64,000 bases of DNA, taken from assembly GCF_001421965.1 (NCBI RefSeq), contig NZ_LMLP01000022.1:1-64000 (forward strand), given 5' to 3'. The stretch comes from Sphingomonas sp. Leaf67 (GTDB lineage: Bacteria > Pseudomonadota > Alphaproteobacteria > Sphingomonadales > Sphingomonadaceae). The position numbers and the translations under genes are program-made. Below the pieces are notes generated by a model. The model had not been told where the DNA came from, ran no database searches, and worked only from the letters and a program-made list of their open reading frames with translations. This document shows, piece by piece, positions 53,314 to 61,748 of the stretch (its first letter is position 1; each line of letters starts with the position of its first letter).

Positions 53314-55806
53314 ATGGCGAACAACGACCTGACCATCGGATACGATGATGGCGATATCGAAACGAATCTGAGCAACGGACCGAACCTGCAGGATCTGGTC
53401 GACCAGCGGTATTCGCGGCGGCAAGCGCTGCGCGGCGGTGCGTCGACCGCGGCGGTCGCGGTGTTCGGCGGGTCGCTGCTCGCCGCGTGCGACGACAAGG
53501 TCGAGGGCATCGACAACACCCCGCCGGTCGTCGGCGGCCGGTCGAGTGGTGCCACCACCGGTGGCCGCGTGGTCGTGCTGACCGGCACCGCCACCGACGA
53601 CAACGCCATCGTCACCCAGGCCTTTACGCAGGTGTCGGGTCCGACCGTCGCGCTGTCGAACGCGAACACCGGTGCCGCAAGCTTCATGGCGCCGGCGGTA
53701 TCGACCGCGACCAACCTCGTCTTCCGCTACACCGCGACCGACGTGAAGGGTGCTGCGAGCAGCACCGACATCACCGTCGCGGTCGCTCCGCCGACGCTGG
53801 GCTTCTCCGCCGTTCCCAAGAGCCTTGCCGACGCGCTGACCGTTCCGGCGGGCTATACCGCGACCGTCCTGTACCGGCTGGGCGATCCGCTCAACAGCGC
53901 GACTGCCGCCTATGCCAATAACGGCACCGATACCGGCTTTTCGGCGCGTGCGGGCGATCATCACGACGGCATGAGCTATTTCGGTCTCGCCGCCAGCGGC
54001 ACCGCGCAGGACGCGAACAATTCGACGCGTGGCGTGCTGGTGATGAACCACGAGAATATCTCGGAACAGTATCTGCACGTGAACGGCGTGACGTCGGTCA
54101 ACGGCGTCCGTCCGACCGCCGAAGTGGTCAAGGAAATGGAATGCCACGGCGTGTCGGTGGTCGAAGTGACCCGCGCGTCGACCGGTGGCTGGAGCTATGT
54201 GCAGGGGTCGGCGCTGAACCGCCGGATCACGCCCTATACGCCGACGACGTTCAGCGGTCCGGTGCGCGGCAGCGCGTTGCTGTTCACCGCCTATTCGACC
54301 GATGGTACCGCCGGGCGCGGCACGATCAACAATTGCGCCAACGGCCATATGCCGTGGGAAACGTACATGACCTGCGAGGAAAACTGGGCAGGCTATTTCC
54401 GGCGGGACGCGGGCGACAATGTGCGGCGCGCGGCCGCGCTGGGTACGAAGGCGGTGCAGGCGTTCACCCGCTACGGCCTGAACACCGCGAGCGGCGACAC
54501 GCTGCGCGGCGGCAATTACGCCTGGACCACGGCGGCAGAGGCCGTTTCGGGCCAGACGCTGATCCGCAAGTTCAACGCGACCGTCGACGCCACGCAGCCC
54601 GCCAACGGCACCGGCGACTTCCGCAACGAACCGAACCAATATGGCTGGTGCGTCGAGATCGATCCCTATGATCCGGCCGCCGCGCCGCGCAAGCGCACCG
54701 CGCTCGGCCGGATGAACCACGAAGGCGTATGGCCGGGCCGCGTGTTCGCCGGGGTCAAGCCGGCCTTCTACATGGGCGACGACGCGCAGAACGAATATAT
54801 CTACAAGTTCGTGTCGAACACCGCATGGGTCGCGGCGGATGCGGCGGCGACCAACCGCCTTGCGATCGGTGACAAATATCTGGACAGCGGCACGCTGTAC
54901 GTCGCGAAGTTCAACGCCGATGGCTCGGGCGAATGGATCGCGCTGGTGTTCGGGCAGAACGGCCTGACCGCCACCAACCCGCTCTATGCCTTTGCCGATC
55001 AGGCCGATGTACTGACGCATTGTCGCCTTGCCGGCGATGCGGTCGGCGCGACGCGGATGGATCGTCCCGAATGGACCGCGGTCAACCCGGCGACCGGCGA
55101 GATGTACTGCACGCTGACCAACAACTCGTCGCGCGCACCGGCACAAGTCGACGCCGCCAATCCGCGGTCGTACATCGACCCGCGCACCAACGGCACGCGT
55201 TCGACCGGCAATGCCAACGGCCATATCGTCCGCCTGCGCGAGCGCGGCGACACGACCGAAGCGACGGCGTTCACGTGGGACGTCTATGCCTTTGGTGCCG
55301 GTTCGGACCTCGAACCGACCAACATCAACCTGTCGAGCCTCGACGCGACCAACGACTTCTCCAGCCCGGACGGCCTGTGGTTCGGCCGCGCGTCGAACGC
55401 CAGCGGACAGGTGACGCCGGTGCTGTGGATCCAGACCGACGACGGTGCCTATACCGACGTCACCAACTGCATGATGCTGGCGGCGATGCCGGGCACCGTC
55501 GGCGACGGCGGCACGCGCACGATCACCAATACCGGCGTGTCGGCGACCAGCACCGCCACGACCCGTATCGGCAAGGCACCGGGCACGACGCTGCGCCGCT
55601 TCCTGGTCGGGCCGGTCGGCTGCGAGATCACCGGCGTCGATTCGACGCCGGATGGCCGGTCGCTGTTCGTGAACATCCAGCATCCCGGTGAGAACGGCAA
55701 CCTGTCGAACATCACCAGCATCTGGCCGGCGACGACGGCGGGCAGCCGTCCGCGATCGGCGACGGTGGTCATCACCAAGGAGGACAATGGCGTGGTCGCG
55801 CTGTAA
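53314..55806 (+). CDS. phoX: Tat-exported PhoX-family phosphatase (DUF839)
   Basis: 830 residues. Tat signal around RYSRRQALRGGASTA (RR at 35-36) and a lipobox-like LLAAC (Cys about 59). An Ig-like domain (about 75-170) precedes the PhoX/DUF839 propeller: VLVMNHENISEQYLHVNG, GHMPWETYMTCEENWAGYF, ALGRMNHEGVWPGRVFAGV, GDDAQNEYIYKFVSN and a C-terminal SPDGLWFGRASN block, where the Ca/Fe ligands of PhoX lie. It hydrolyses phosphate monoesters outside the cell. Type II secretion genes flank it on both sides, so it is a likely T2SS substrate. Confidence 0.88.
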   Translation: MANNDLTIGYDDGDIETNLSNGPNLQDLVDQRYSRRQALRGGASTAAVAVFGGSLLAACDDKVEGIDNTPPVVGGRSSGATTGGRVVVLTGTATDDNAIVTQAFTQVSGPTVALSNANTGAASFMAPAVSTATNLVFRYTATDVKGAASSTDITVAVAPPTLGFSAVPKSLADALTVPAGYTATVLYRLGDPLNSATAAYANNGTDTGFSARAGDHHDGMSYFGLAASGTAQDANNSTRGVLVMNHENISEQYLHVNGVTSVNGVRPTAEVVKEMECHGVSVVEVTRASTGGWSYVQGSALNRRITPYTPTTFSGPVRGSALLFTAYSTDGTAGRGTINNCANGHMPWETYMTCEENWAGYFRRDAGDNVRRAAALGTKAVQAFTRYGLNTASGDTLRGGNYAWTTAAEAVSGQTLIRKFNATVDATQPANGTGDFRNEPNQYGWCVEIDPYDPAAAPRKRTALGRMNHEGVWPGRVFAGVKPAFYMGDDAQNEYIYKFVSNTAWVAADAAATNRLAIGDKYLDSGTLYVAKFNADGSGEWIALVFGQNGLTATNPLYAFADQADVLTHCRLAGDAVGATRMDRPEWTAVNPATGEMYCTLTNNSSRAPAQVDAANPRSYIDPRTNGTRSTGNANGHIVRLRERGDTTEATAFTWDVYAFGAGSDLEPTNINLSSLDATNDFSSPDGLWFGRASNASGQVTPVLWIQTDDGAYTDVTNCMMLAAMPGTVGDGGTRTITNTGVSATSTATTRIGKAPGTTLRRFLVGPVGCEITGVDSTPDGRSLFVNIQHPGENGNLSNITSIWPATTAGSRPRSATVVITKEDNGVVAL

Positions 55807-56246
55807 GTCTTTGGTTCTACGGTATCGGGGCGGGCGGTGGTCGAAAGGCCGCCGCCCGTTTCGCGTTCAAAGGTCACAAAGGTCACACTCGTGCGCATCG
55901 TGCGGCGAGTGCGGTTCCGGTACATCGACCCAGAGTTGCACCGGGCGACTGCGGACGCGGCGGACCGATTTCAGCGCCGTGGCGGCGTTGCGCGTCGTGA
56001 ACGATGCTTCGGCATTGCGCCTTCCTCGCACCTTGCCACCGACTAAAATCGGTACCGTCCCGATGATCCAAGCGGATCGACAAATGCACCAGCCAAGGAG
56101 CGCGAACCTGGCCGTCGATCCTGCGCAGGATCGCGCGATGTAGGAAAGCGCCGATATCGGACCGCGTGCCGCGCCCGCCCGTTAGTAACGGTACCCCTCG
56201 GCCCGGTCGAATCGCGCGATCGGTCCGGGCCGGGCGGCGGGTCCGG
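55807..56246. other. Intergenic region between phoX and gspD
   Basis: 440 bases where two genes converge. It holds repeat copy 3 at its left side; I see no other gene. GC-rich stems near 56215-56245 (cggtccgggccgggcggcgg) could end gspD transcription. Confidence 0.5.
55869..55891 (-). repeat. Tandem GTGACCTTT repeat, copy 3
   Basis: On the plus strand it reads AAAGGTCACAAAGGTCACAC; the reverse of copies 1 and 2. It lies 63 bases past the phoX stop. Since phoX is on the plus strand, the orientation relative to the gene is the same as for the other two. Confidence 0.7.
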
Positions 56247-58289
56247 TCAATAGATGCCGTCGATTTCCATCGTCAGGCGCGGGGCGGGGGGATTGAGCAG
56301 CAGGCTGCGCTTGTCGCCCTGTAGCACTTCCTCCTGCCGGAGCCGGTCGTAGCGGCTCCTGGCCGCTGCCGCCGCGTCGGCACCGTCGCGCAGGATGGTG
56401 GGTTTGAGGAAGACGAACAGCGTGCGCTTTTCACGGCGTTCGTTGCGGCCCTTGAACAACTCACCGAGGATCGGAATGTCGCCAAGGACCGGCACCTGGC
56501 TGCGGACGCGTTGGTAATCGTCGCTGGTCAGGCCGCCCAGCACGATCGTCTGGCCATTATCGGCAAGAACGGTGGTGTTGGCCGATCGTTTGTTGGTGAT
56601 GATGTCGGCCGCGCCGCTGACCTGTGTGGGCGCGATCGAGGATGCTTCCTGACTGACTTCGAGGCGGATCGTGTCGCCGGCATTGATGCGCGGCAGGACG
56701 CGCAGGGTGATGCCGACGTCCTTGCGCTCGATGGTGGTATAGGGATTGGCGGTGCCGTTGCCGGTCAGGATCGATCCGGTCACGAACGGTACTTCCTGCG
56801 CCACGACGAACTCGCCGAGCTTGTTGTCGAGCACCGTGATCTGCGGGGTCGAGAGCAGATTGGCTTTGGTCGACTGGCTGAGCGCCTGCACAAGGATCGA
56901 GAAGTCGTTGCCGATGCCGATATTGCCGCTGATGCCGTTGCCGAGCAGATTGCCCGCGGGTACGCCCAGCGCGCGCAGGATGCCGCCGAGCGACGCTCCG
57001 GCGTTGTCGAATGATGTCGCAACCCCTTCGACGCGGGTCAGCGCCGCGCCCGACGTGCCGATCTGTACCGCCAGTTGTTCGGCGTCCTGACCGGTGATTT
57101 CGGCGATCGCTGCCTCGATCAGCACCTGCGGACGGCGCACGTCGAGGTCGGGGATCAGCCGTTCGATCTGGGCGATGGCGGTGGGCGTGCCGCGCACGAC
57201 GACGGCGTTGATGTCGGGGGCGGGCTGGACGGTGATGTCCGGGGTGGTGAAGCCCTGTGCCGAAGTGGTCGACGCGTTCTGGCCGACCGTGCTGATGCTG
57301 GCGCCTGTACCGGTGCCGACGCCGTTCGCGGCGGCGATCCCCGCCGCGCTCGCACCGCCATTGGCGATCAGGCCCGACAGCGCCGCGCCGGCATTGTTGC
57401 GCTGGCTGGTGGTCGAGAGACTCCGTGCGACCGGGTTCGAGGCGGACTGCTGCTGGCCGAGGATGCCGCGCAGGACTTCGGTCACGCTTTCGGCATCGGC
57501 ATAGTTCAGGCGGAATACGCGGGTCGAGGGGGTCGTGCCGCTGCCGCGCGCGTCGAGCGACTGGGCAATGCGCCGCGCCTCGGCGACGCCCGCCGGGGTG
57601 CCGCGCACGAGGATGGTGTTGCTGCGCGCGTCACCGGCGACCCGCGCGCCGCCTTCGCCCAGCACCGCCTGCATCGCCGTCGCGATATCGGCGGCGTTGC
57701 CGTTCTGCAGCGTGATCGTGGCAAAGGTCGATCCGCCGCCGCCGTCGAGCGAGCGGGCCAGCGCCTCGATCCGGCGGACATTGTCGGCATAATCGGTGAC
57801 GACGATGGCGTTGGGCTGGGTCAGCGGTTCGACGCTGCCGAAGCTGGCGACCAGCGGGCGCACGATCCGCGCGGCATCGGCCGGGGGGACGTTCGACAGC
57901 CGGACCATGCGCGTGGTCAGTTCCTGCCCGCCGACGCCGCGCCCGCGCACCCCCCCGTCGCGCACCGCGTTCGCCTGCGGAATGATCCGCCATGCCGAGC
58001 CGGAGCGGACCGCCGCAAAGCCGTTGGCGCGCAGCACCGACTGGAACAGCTCCCACACGCCCGCCGGCGACAGCGGTTCGGCGGAGGTGACCGTCACCTG
58101 CCCCTTGACCGTCGGGTCGAGGATCAGCGTGCGGCCGGTGATGCGGCTGATCTGATCGGCGACGTCGGCGATCTCGACGCCGCGCATGTTGACGACGACG
58201 TCGGCCGCCTGCGTCTGGCCCATGACCGGCGACAGGCTGGTCGTGGCGAGCGTGAGGGACAGGAACGCGGAAACGAGGCGATGGCGCAC
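56247..58289 (-). CDS. gspD: Type II secretion system secretin GspD
   Basis: 680 residues. Start GTG 58289 (RHRLVSAFLSLTLATTSLSP), signal peptide ending VMGQTQA. N0 domain (VVVNMRGVEIADVADQISRI), N1-N3 repeats (FATITLQNGNAADIATAMQA, TRVFRLNYADAESVTEVLRG) with a Gly/Ser/Ala-rich insert, and secretin domain with VPVLGDIPILGELFKGRNER, EKRTLFVFLKPTILRDG. It forms the outer-membrane channel. It follows gspC by 11 bases, last gene of the minus-strand operon. Confidence 0.93.
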   Translation of the reverse strand: MRHRLVSAFLSLTLATTSLSPVMGQTQAADVVVNMRGVEIADVADQISRITGRTLILDPTVKGQVTVTSAEPLSPAGVWELFQSVLRANGFAAVRSGSAWRIIPQANAVRDGGVRGRGVGGQELTTRMVRLSNVPPADAARIVRPLVASFGSVEPLTQPNAIVVTDYADNVRRIEALARSLDGGGGSTFATITLQNGNAADIATAMQAVLGEGGARVAGDARSNTILVRGTPAGVAEARRIAQSLDARGSGTTPSTRVFRLNYADAESVTEVLRGILGQQQSASNPVARSLSTTSQRNNAGAALSGLIANGGASAAGIAAANGVGTGTGASISTVGQNASTTSAQGFTTPDITVQPAPDINAVVVRGTPTAIAQIERLIPDLDVRRPQVLIEAAIAEITGQDAEQLAVQIGTSGAALTRVEGVATSFDNAGASLGGILRALGVPAGNLLGNGISGNIGIGNDFSILVQALSQSTKANLLSTPQITVLDNKLGEFVVAQEVPFVTGSILTGNGTANPYTTIERKDVGITLRVLPRINAGDTIRLEVSQEASSIAPTQVSGAADIITNKRSANTTVLADNGQTIVLGGLTSDDYQRVRSQVPVLGDIPILGELFKGRNERREKRTLFVFLKPTILRDGADAAAAARSRYDRLRQEEVLQGDKRSLLLNPPAPRLTMEIDGIY

Positions 58290-58300
58290 GGAGGGAGACC

Positions 58301-59080
58301 CTAACGAATGGGAATGGAGACGGTGTTCGGCTTGCCGTCGCGAAGGATGGTGACCTGGGCCTGCCCCGATGCGGCGGCGCTGGCGATGGCGGCGTTGACC
58401 GCCGACGGATCGGTCAGGGCGGCGCCGTTGACCGACTGGATGACGTCGCCCGCGCGCATGCCGGGCGGCGGGTTCGCACCGATCGCATAGCCGCCCGCGA
58501 CCGGGGTCGCGTTCAGGCGCGACAGCACCGTCTGCGCGCTGGGCGGCGGCGGGGCTGCGGCGGGGGCGGCGGAGGGCTGTACGGTGAAATTGGGGGCAGG
58601 GGCCGCCTGACCGGGGGTCGGCGTCGCCTGTCCGAACGGATCGGGGAAGGCGAGATATTCCAGCCGCCCGCCATTGTTCAGGATGATGCGGTCGCGGCGG
58701 ATCTCGGTCACCTGCGCCCCGGCCAGCGCATCGCCGACCTTGAACGGCTTGGCCGCTTCGTTGCCGATCGATACGAACGAGATCGACAGTTCCGCGGGCC
58801 GGGCGAAGACCACGCCCTTCAACACCGCCTGGATGGCCGTGGGGCTGGTGGCGTCGGCGGCGGTCGGGCTGCCGAAGGGTGCCCAAGCGAGCGCCGGGCC
58901 GGTGTCGACGATAACCGCGCGGGTGCGTGCTGCGGACGGCACGGTGATCGCGCCGGTGCCGGCATGGCCCGCGATCCGCCAGACGAGGCCGGCGAGCGCG
59001 AACGCGACCGACACGATCGCGGCGGCGGCGAGCCAGTCGGCCCAGCGTTCGCGCCATCGCAGCCGTTCGACGACGATCAT
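58301..59080 (-). CDS. gspC: Type II secretion system protein GspC
   Basis: 259 residues. Membrane helix (WLAAAAIVSVAFALAGLVWR), HR domain (IQAVLKGVVFARPAELSISF, VGDALAGAQVTEIRRDRIIL), Pro/Ala linker and C-terminal PDZ (GMRAGDVIQSVNGAALTDPS). It links the secretin to the inner platform and helps select substrates. Its ATG overlaps the gspI stop (ATGA). Confidence 0.9.
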   Translation of the reverse strand: MIVVERLRWRERWADWLAAAAIVSVAFALAGLVWRIAGHAGTGAITVPSAARTRAVIVDTGPALAWAPFGSPTAADATSPTAIQAVLKGVVFARPAELSISFVSIGNEAAKPFKVGDALAGAQVTEIRRDRIILNNGGRLEYLAFPDPFGQATPTPGQAAPAPNFTVQPSAAPAAAPPPPSAQTVLSRLNATPVAGGYAIGANPPPGMRAGDVIQSVNGAALTDPSAVNAAIASAAASGQAQVTILRDGKPNTVSIPIR

Positions 59081-59571
59081 GCCGCGTCCTTGCGCAGGAA
59101 ACCGTCGAGCCGGGCCATGGGCGCGGCCTCGCCCGCCGGGGCGACGGTGATCGTCACCCGGTCGAGCGCGGGGTCGCTGGTCGCGGTCCGGTTCACCGCC
59201 ACGCTCCATTGCCGCCCCAGCATGTCCACCGCGTCCGCATTCGCCTCCGGCGTCCCCACTTCCAGATCGGCCAGCCGGTTTTCGGCGACCCACATCGCGA
59301 TCGCGCGGCGTTCGACGCCACGGGTCGAATCGATATGCTGCTCGACCGCGCCGATCAGCCCTACCGTGGCGATCGCCAGTACCGCCAGCGCCACCATCGC
59401 CTCGATCAAAGAAAAGCCGGCATCGAGTTGATCCTCCCCGCTTCGCGGGGAGGGGGACCATGCGCAGCATGGTGGGGGAGGGCGGCGCAACGCAACGGCA
59501 GCGTATGCGGCGACGCCCCTCCACCAGCCTATGGCTGGTCCCCCTCCCCGCACAGCGGGGAGGATTTTCAT
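59077..59571 (-). CDS. gspI: Minor pseudopilin GspI, with a repeat inserted in its leader
   Basis: 164 residues as read. The pilin motif LDAGFSLIEAMVALAVLAIA (cleavage G|F, Glu+5) and the conserved C-terminal NRLADLEVGTPE...GFLRK are intact. The ATG at 59571 overlaps the gspH stop (ATGA), as expected in this operon. But between that ATG and the pilin motif lies a full hairpin repeat (M3), in frame, so the leader is about 52 residues (MKILPAVRGG...GEDQLDAG) instead of 6-20. A TTG inside the repeat could shorten it to about 25. Whether the protein is still processed is open. Confidence 0.85.
   Translation of the reverse strand: MKILPAVRGGGPAIGWWRGVAAYAAVALRRPPPPCCAWSPSPRSGEDQLDAGFSLIEAMVALAVLAIATVGLIGAVEQHIDSTRGVERRAIAMWVAENRLADLEVGTPEANADAVDMLGRQWSVAVNRTATSDPALDRVTITVAPAGEAAPMARLDGFLRKDAA
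59431..59567. repeat. CCTCCCCG hairpin repeat, copy M3, inside the gspI leader
   Basis: The ends are tcctccccgcttcgcgggga and tccccgcacagcggggagga, with ccatgcgcagcatggt and accagcctatggctggt inside. On the minus strand it begins two bases after the gspH stop. At about 137 bases it keeps the gspI frame open. It is the same family as M1 (10195) and M2 (26257). Confidence 0.8.
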
Positions 59572-60020
59572 GACGTTACCTTCGTGGCGCGGGCGGTGAT
59601 GCCGTCATAGCGCACCCGCCACGTCTGGTCGCCGCCGGTGATCGTCGCGCCCAGCGGCTGGCCGGTGCCGTCGACGCCGAGGACCACCGGCGGGGCGACG
59701 TCGAGCGTCATCACCATGCCGCCGGGCAGGGTATGGAACGCCAGCGGGCCGTCGGTCCGCGGGGTCAGGCCCCTCGCCCCGACCTGCGCAAAGCCATAGC
59801 CATGGGTTTCGGTGGTCAGCGCGATCAGCTGGTCGCCGAGCATCGCGTCGTCCGCCGCCGCCTGCAGCCGCACGGCGAAGCGCCGCGCCTCCGCCTCGAC
59901 ATTGGGGGCGCGGGTGGCGGCACCGATGCCGAGGCTGACCGCACCCGCCGCCACGCCGATGATGGCGAGGACGATCAGCATTTCGATCAGGGTCATGCCG
60001 GATTGGCCGGGGGGCACCAC
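59568..60020 (-). CDS. gspH: Minor pseudopilin GspH
   Basis: 150 residues. The prepilin motif PPGQSGMTLIEMLIVLAIIG (cleavage G|M, Glu+5) is preceded by a short leader if GTG 60020 is the start (VVPPGQSG); GAAGG lies five bases before it. The frame is open through repeat C to 60263, but that would give an 80-residue leader. The C-terminal half has the GspH pattern (AEARRFAVRLQAAADDAMLG and WRVRYDGITARA). It is part of the pseudopilus tip. Its stop overlaps the gspI ATG. Confidence 0.82.
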   Translation of the reverse strand: MVPPGQSGMTLIEMLIVLAIIGVAAGAVSLGIGAATRAPNVEAEARRFAVRLQAAADDAMLGDQLIALTTETHGYGFAQVGARGLTPRTDGPLAFHTLPGGMVMTLDVAPPVVLGVDGTGQPLGATITGGDQTWRVRYDGITARATKVTS

Positions 60021-60030
60021 GCGCGCCTTC

Positions 60031-60127
60031 GTCACTCCCGCGACGGCGGGAGTCCATACACGCTGGCAGCGCGATTCTTTCGCAGGCGCCAGCGGCAATG
60101 GATTCCCGCCTGCGCGGGAATGACGAT
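60031..60127. repeat. Paired cccgcg-aggcggga hairpin repeats, copy C
   Basis: The units cactcccgcgacggcgggag and gattcccgcctgcgcgggaa lie between gspG and gspH, exactly filling the junction. The same layout as A and B. In an operon such a pair may lower expression of the genes beyond it. Confidence 0.65.
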
Positions 60128-60142
60128 GGGTGGTGGCGAGGA

Positions 60143-60628
60143 TCAGCGCGCCGTCCCGTCGATATCGGCGTCGAGTCCCTCGCCACCGGGCTTGCCGTCC
60201 TTGCCCAGCGACGTGATGGTGAAGCGTCCGCCGGTCGATTCGTAGACATACGGGTTGCCCCACGGGTCCTGCGGCATCTGCGACAGATAGCCGTCGGGCG
60301 GATAGGCACCGGGGACCGGCGGCTGGGTCGGTTTTTCGAACAGCGCCTTCAGCCCCTGCGTCGTTGTCGGATAGTCGCCATTGTCCAGCCGGTACATTTT
60401 CAGCGCGGCGGAGATCGATTTGATGTCGGTGCCGGCGGTCGTCACCCGCGCCTGATCGGGGCGGTTGATGACGTTGGGCACGATCAGCGCGGCGACCAAC
60501 GCGATGATCGCCAGCACGACGATCATTTCGACCAGCGTCAGTCCCGCCTCGCGGTCGGGGACAGAAACCTTGCGGGCGGCGGGGTTCGCGGCCAAGGTGT
60601 CACGAAACTTTCGGAATAAGATGCGCAT
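60143..60628 (-). CDS. gspG: Major pseudopilin GspG
   Basis: 161 residues. Prepilin motif DREAGLTLVEMIVVLAIIAL (cleavage G|L, Glu+5), then VPNVINRPDQARVTTAGTDI, LKMYRLDNGDYPTTTQGLKA and the Ca-binding C-terminus QDPWGNPYVYESTGG, all GspG hallmarks. The ATG at 60628 gives a leader of about 30 residues, longer than usual; GGGGCGTGG precedes it. It forms the pseudopilus shaft. It is the first gene of the minus-strand gsp operon. Confidence 0.93.
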   Translation of the reverse strand: MRILFRKFRDTLAANPAARKVSVPDREAGLTLVEMIVVLAIIALVAALIVPNVINRPDQARVTTAGTDIKSISAALKMYRLDNGDYPTTTQGLKALFEKPTQPPVPGAYPPDGYLSQMPQDPWGNPYVYESTGGRFTITSLGKDGKPGGEGLDADIDGTAR

Positions 60629-60638
60629 CCACGCCCCA

Positions 60639-61748
60639 ATGCGTCCACACGATGAAGCCATTGTGACAATCGAACCCGCCTCCGCCGGTCCGGCCGCTGG
60701 CGTGTGGGCTGTCGCGGGCGGCAATGCCATTGTAGTCGATGGCACGGTCCCCGCAACAACCTTGCTTGTGCCGTCCGAATCAGTCCTTCTGCTCAGCGTC
60801 GACCTGCCGCTGCCCAGCCGGGCGAAACGGCTGGCGGCGCTGCCCTTCGCGGTCGAGGACCGGATCGCGGATCCGATCGATGCCGTGCACCTGGTGCTGG
60901 GCGATGCGATCGGCGACCGGCGCTATCTGGTCGCGGTCGTGCGGCACAGCGTCATGGCCGAATGGGTGGCGATCGCCGATGCCGCCGGGATCGGCGGCGC
61001 GGCATTCGTGCCCGATGCGCTGACGGTGGCCGTGCCGGTCGAGGGATGGAGCGTCGAGGTGATCGGCGGGAGGGCGCTGGTCCGCGCCGCCGACGGCACC
61101 GGCTTCGCCATGCCGCTGCCGATGCTGGTCGCGGCGTGGGAGGCGGCGGGGCGACCGGCCGTGCAGGCGCTGGGTGATGCGCTGCCGGCGGCGATGGCGG
61201 GCGACGGCGTGGCGTTCCCGCCCGCGCCGCTCGACCAGCGCATCGCCGATGCACCGATCGATCTGCGGCAGGGGGTCTATGGCCGCCGCCGGACGGCATG
61301 GCCGAGCACGACGCGCAAGGTGGCGATGATCCTCGGTGCGGCCGCGCTGGCGCATGGCGTGATCGCGGTCGCCGACACGCTGATGCTTGAGCGAATCGCC
61401 GAGCGGCGGCAGGCGGCGCTGCAACAGCTGGTGGTGACGACCGCGCCGTCGATCCCGACCGGCGGCGACGATTTCATGGTGCGCGTCGCCGATCTGCTGC
61501 CGCGCCCGACCGGCAGCAACCGATTCGTGCCGCTGCTGTCGCGCGTCGCCGGCGCGTTGTCGCCGATCGGCCCGGCATTGGTGGTCAACCGGATGGATTT
61601 CGAAGGAAACGCGCTGACCCTCGATTGCCAGTCGCCCGAAACCGGCATGGCCGACCGGCTGCGCGCCGCATTTTCCGCCGCCGGCGTCGCCGCACAGGTG
61701 AGCGCCGCCCCCGGCGGGGCGCTGCGCATCGTGGCGCGCGGGGCATGA
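60639..61748 (+). CDS. gspL: Type II secretion system protein GspL
   Basis: 369 residues from ATG 60639. Cytoplasmic actin-like domain with SVDLPLPSRAKRLAALPFAV, EDRIADPIDAVHLVLGDAIG, a membrane helix near KVAMILGAAALAHGVIAVAD, and a periplasmic ferredoxin-like end. It holds GspE at the membrane. A GTG at 60663 is an alternative start. At ATG 60639 it lies only 10 bases from the divergent gspG start, so the promoters must overlap the coding sequence. gspM overlaps its stop (ATGA). Confidence 0.88.
   Translation: MRPHDEAIVTIEPASAGPAAGVWAVAGGNAIVVDGTVPATTLLVPSESVLLLSVDLPLPSRAKRLAALPFAVEDRIADPIDAVHLVLGDAIGDRRYLVAVVRHSVMAEWVAIADAAGIGGAAFVPDALTVAVPVEGWSVEVIGGRALVRAADGTGFAMPLPMLVAAWEAAGRPAVQALGDALPAAMAGDGVAFPPAPLDQRIADAPIDLRQGVYGRRRTAWPSTTRKVAMILGAAALAHGVIAVADTLMLERIAERRQAALQQLVVTTAPSIPTGGDDFMVRVADLLPRPTGSNRFVPLLSRVAGALSPIGPALVVNRMDFEGNALTLDCQSPETGMADRLRAAFSAAGVAAQVSAAPGGALRIVARGA

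Noticed and set aside
53197..55683. 828-codon open frame opposite phoX
   Set aside because: Shadow of the phoX gene with low-complexity Arg/Gly/Asp content and no domains.
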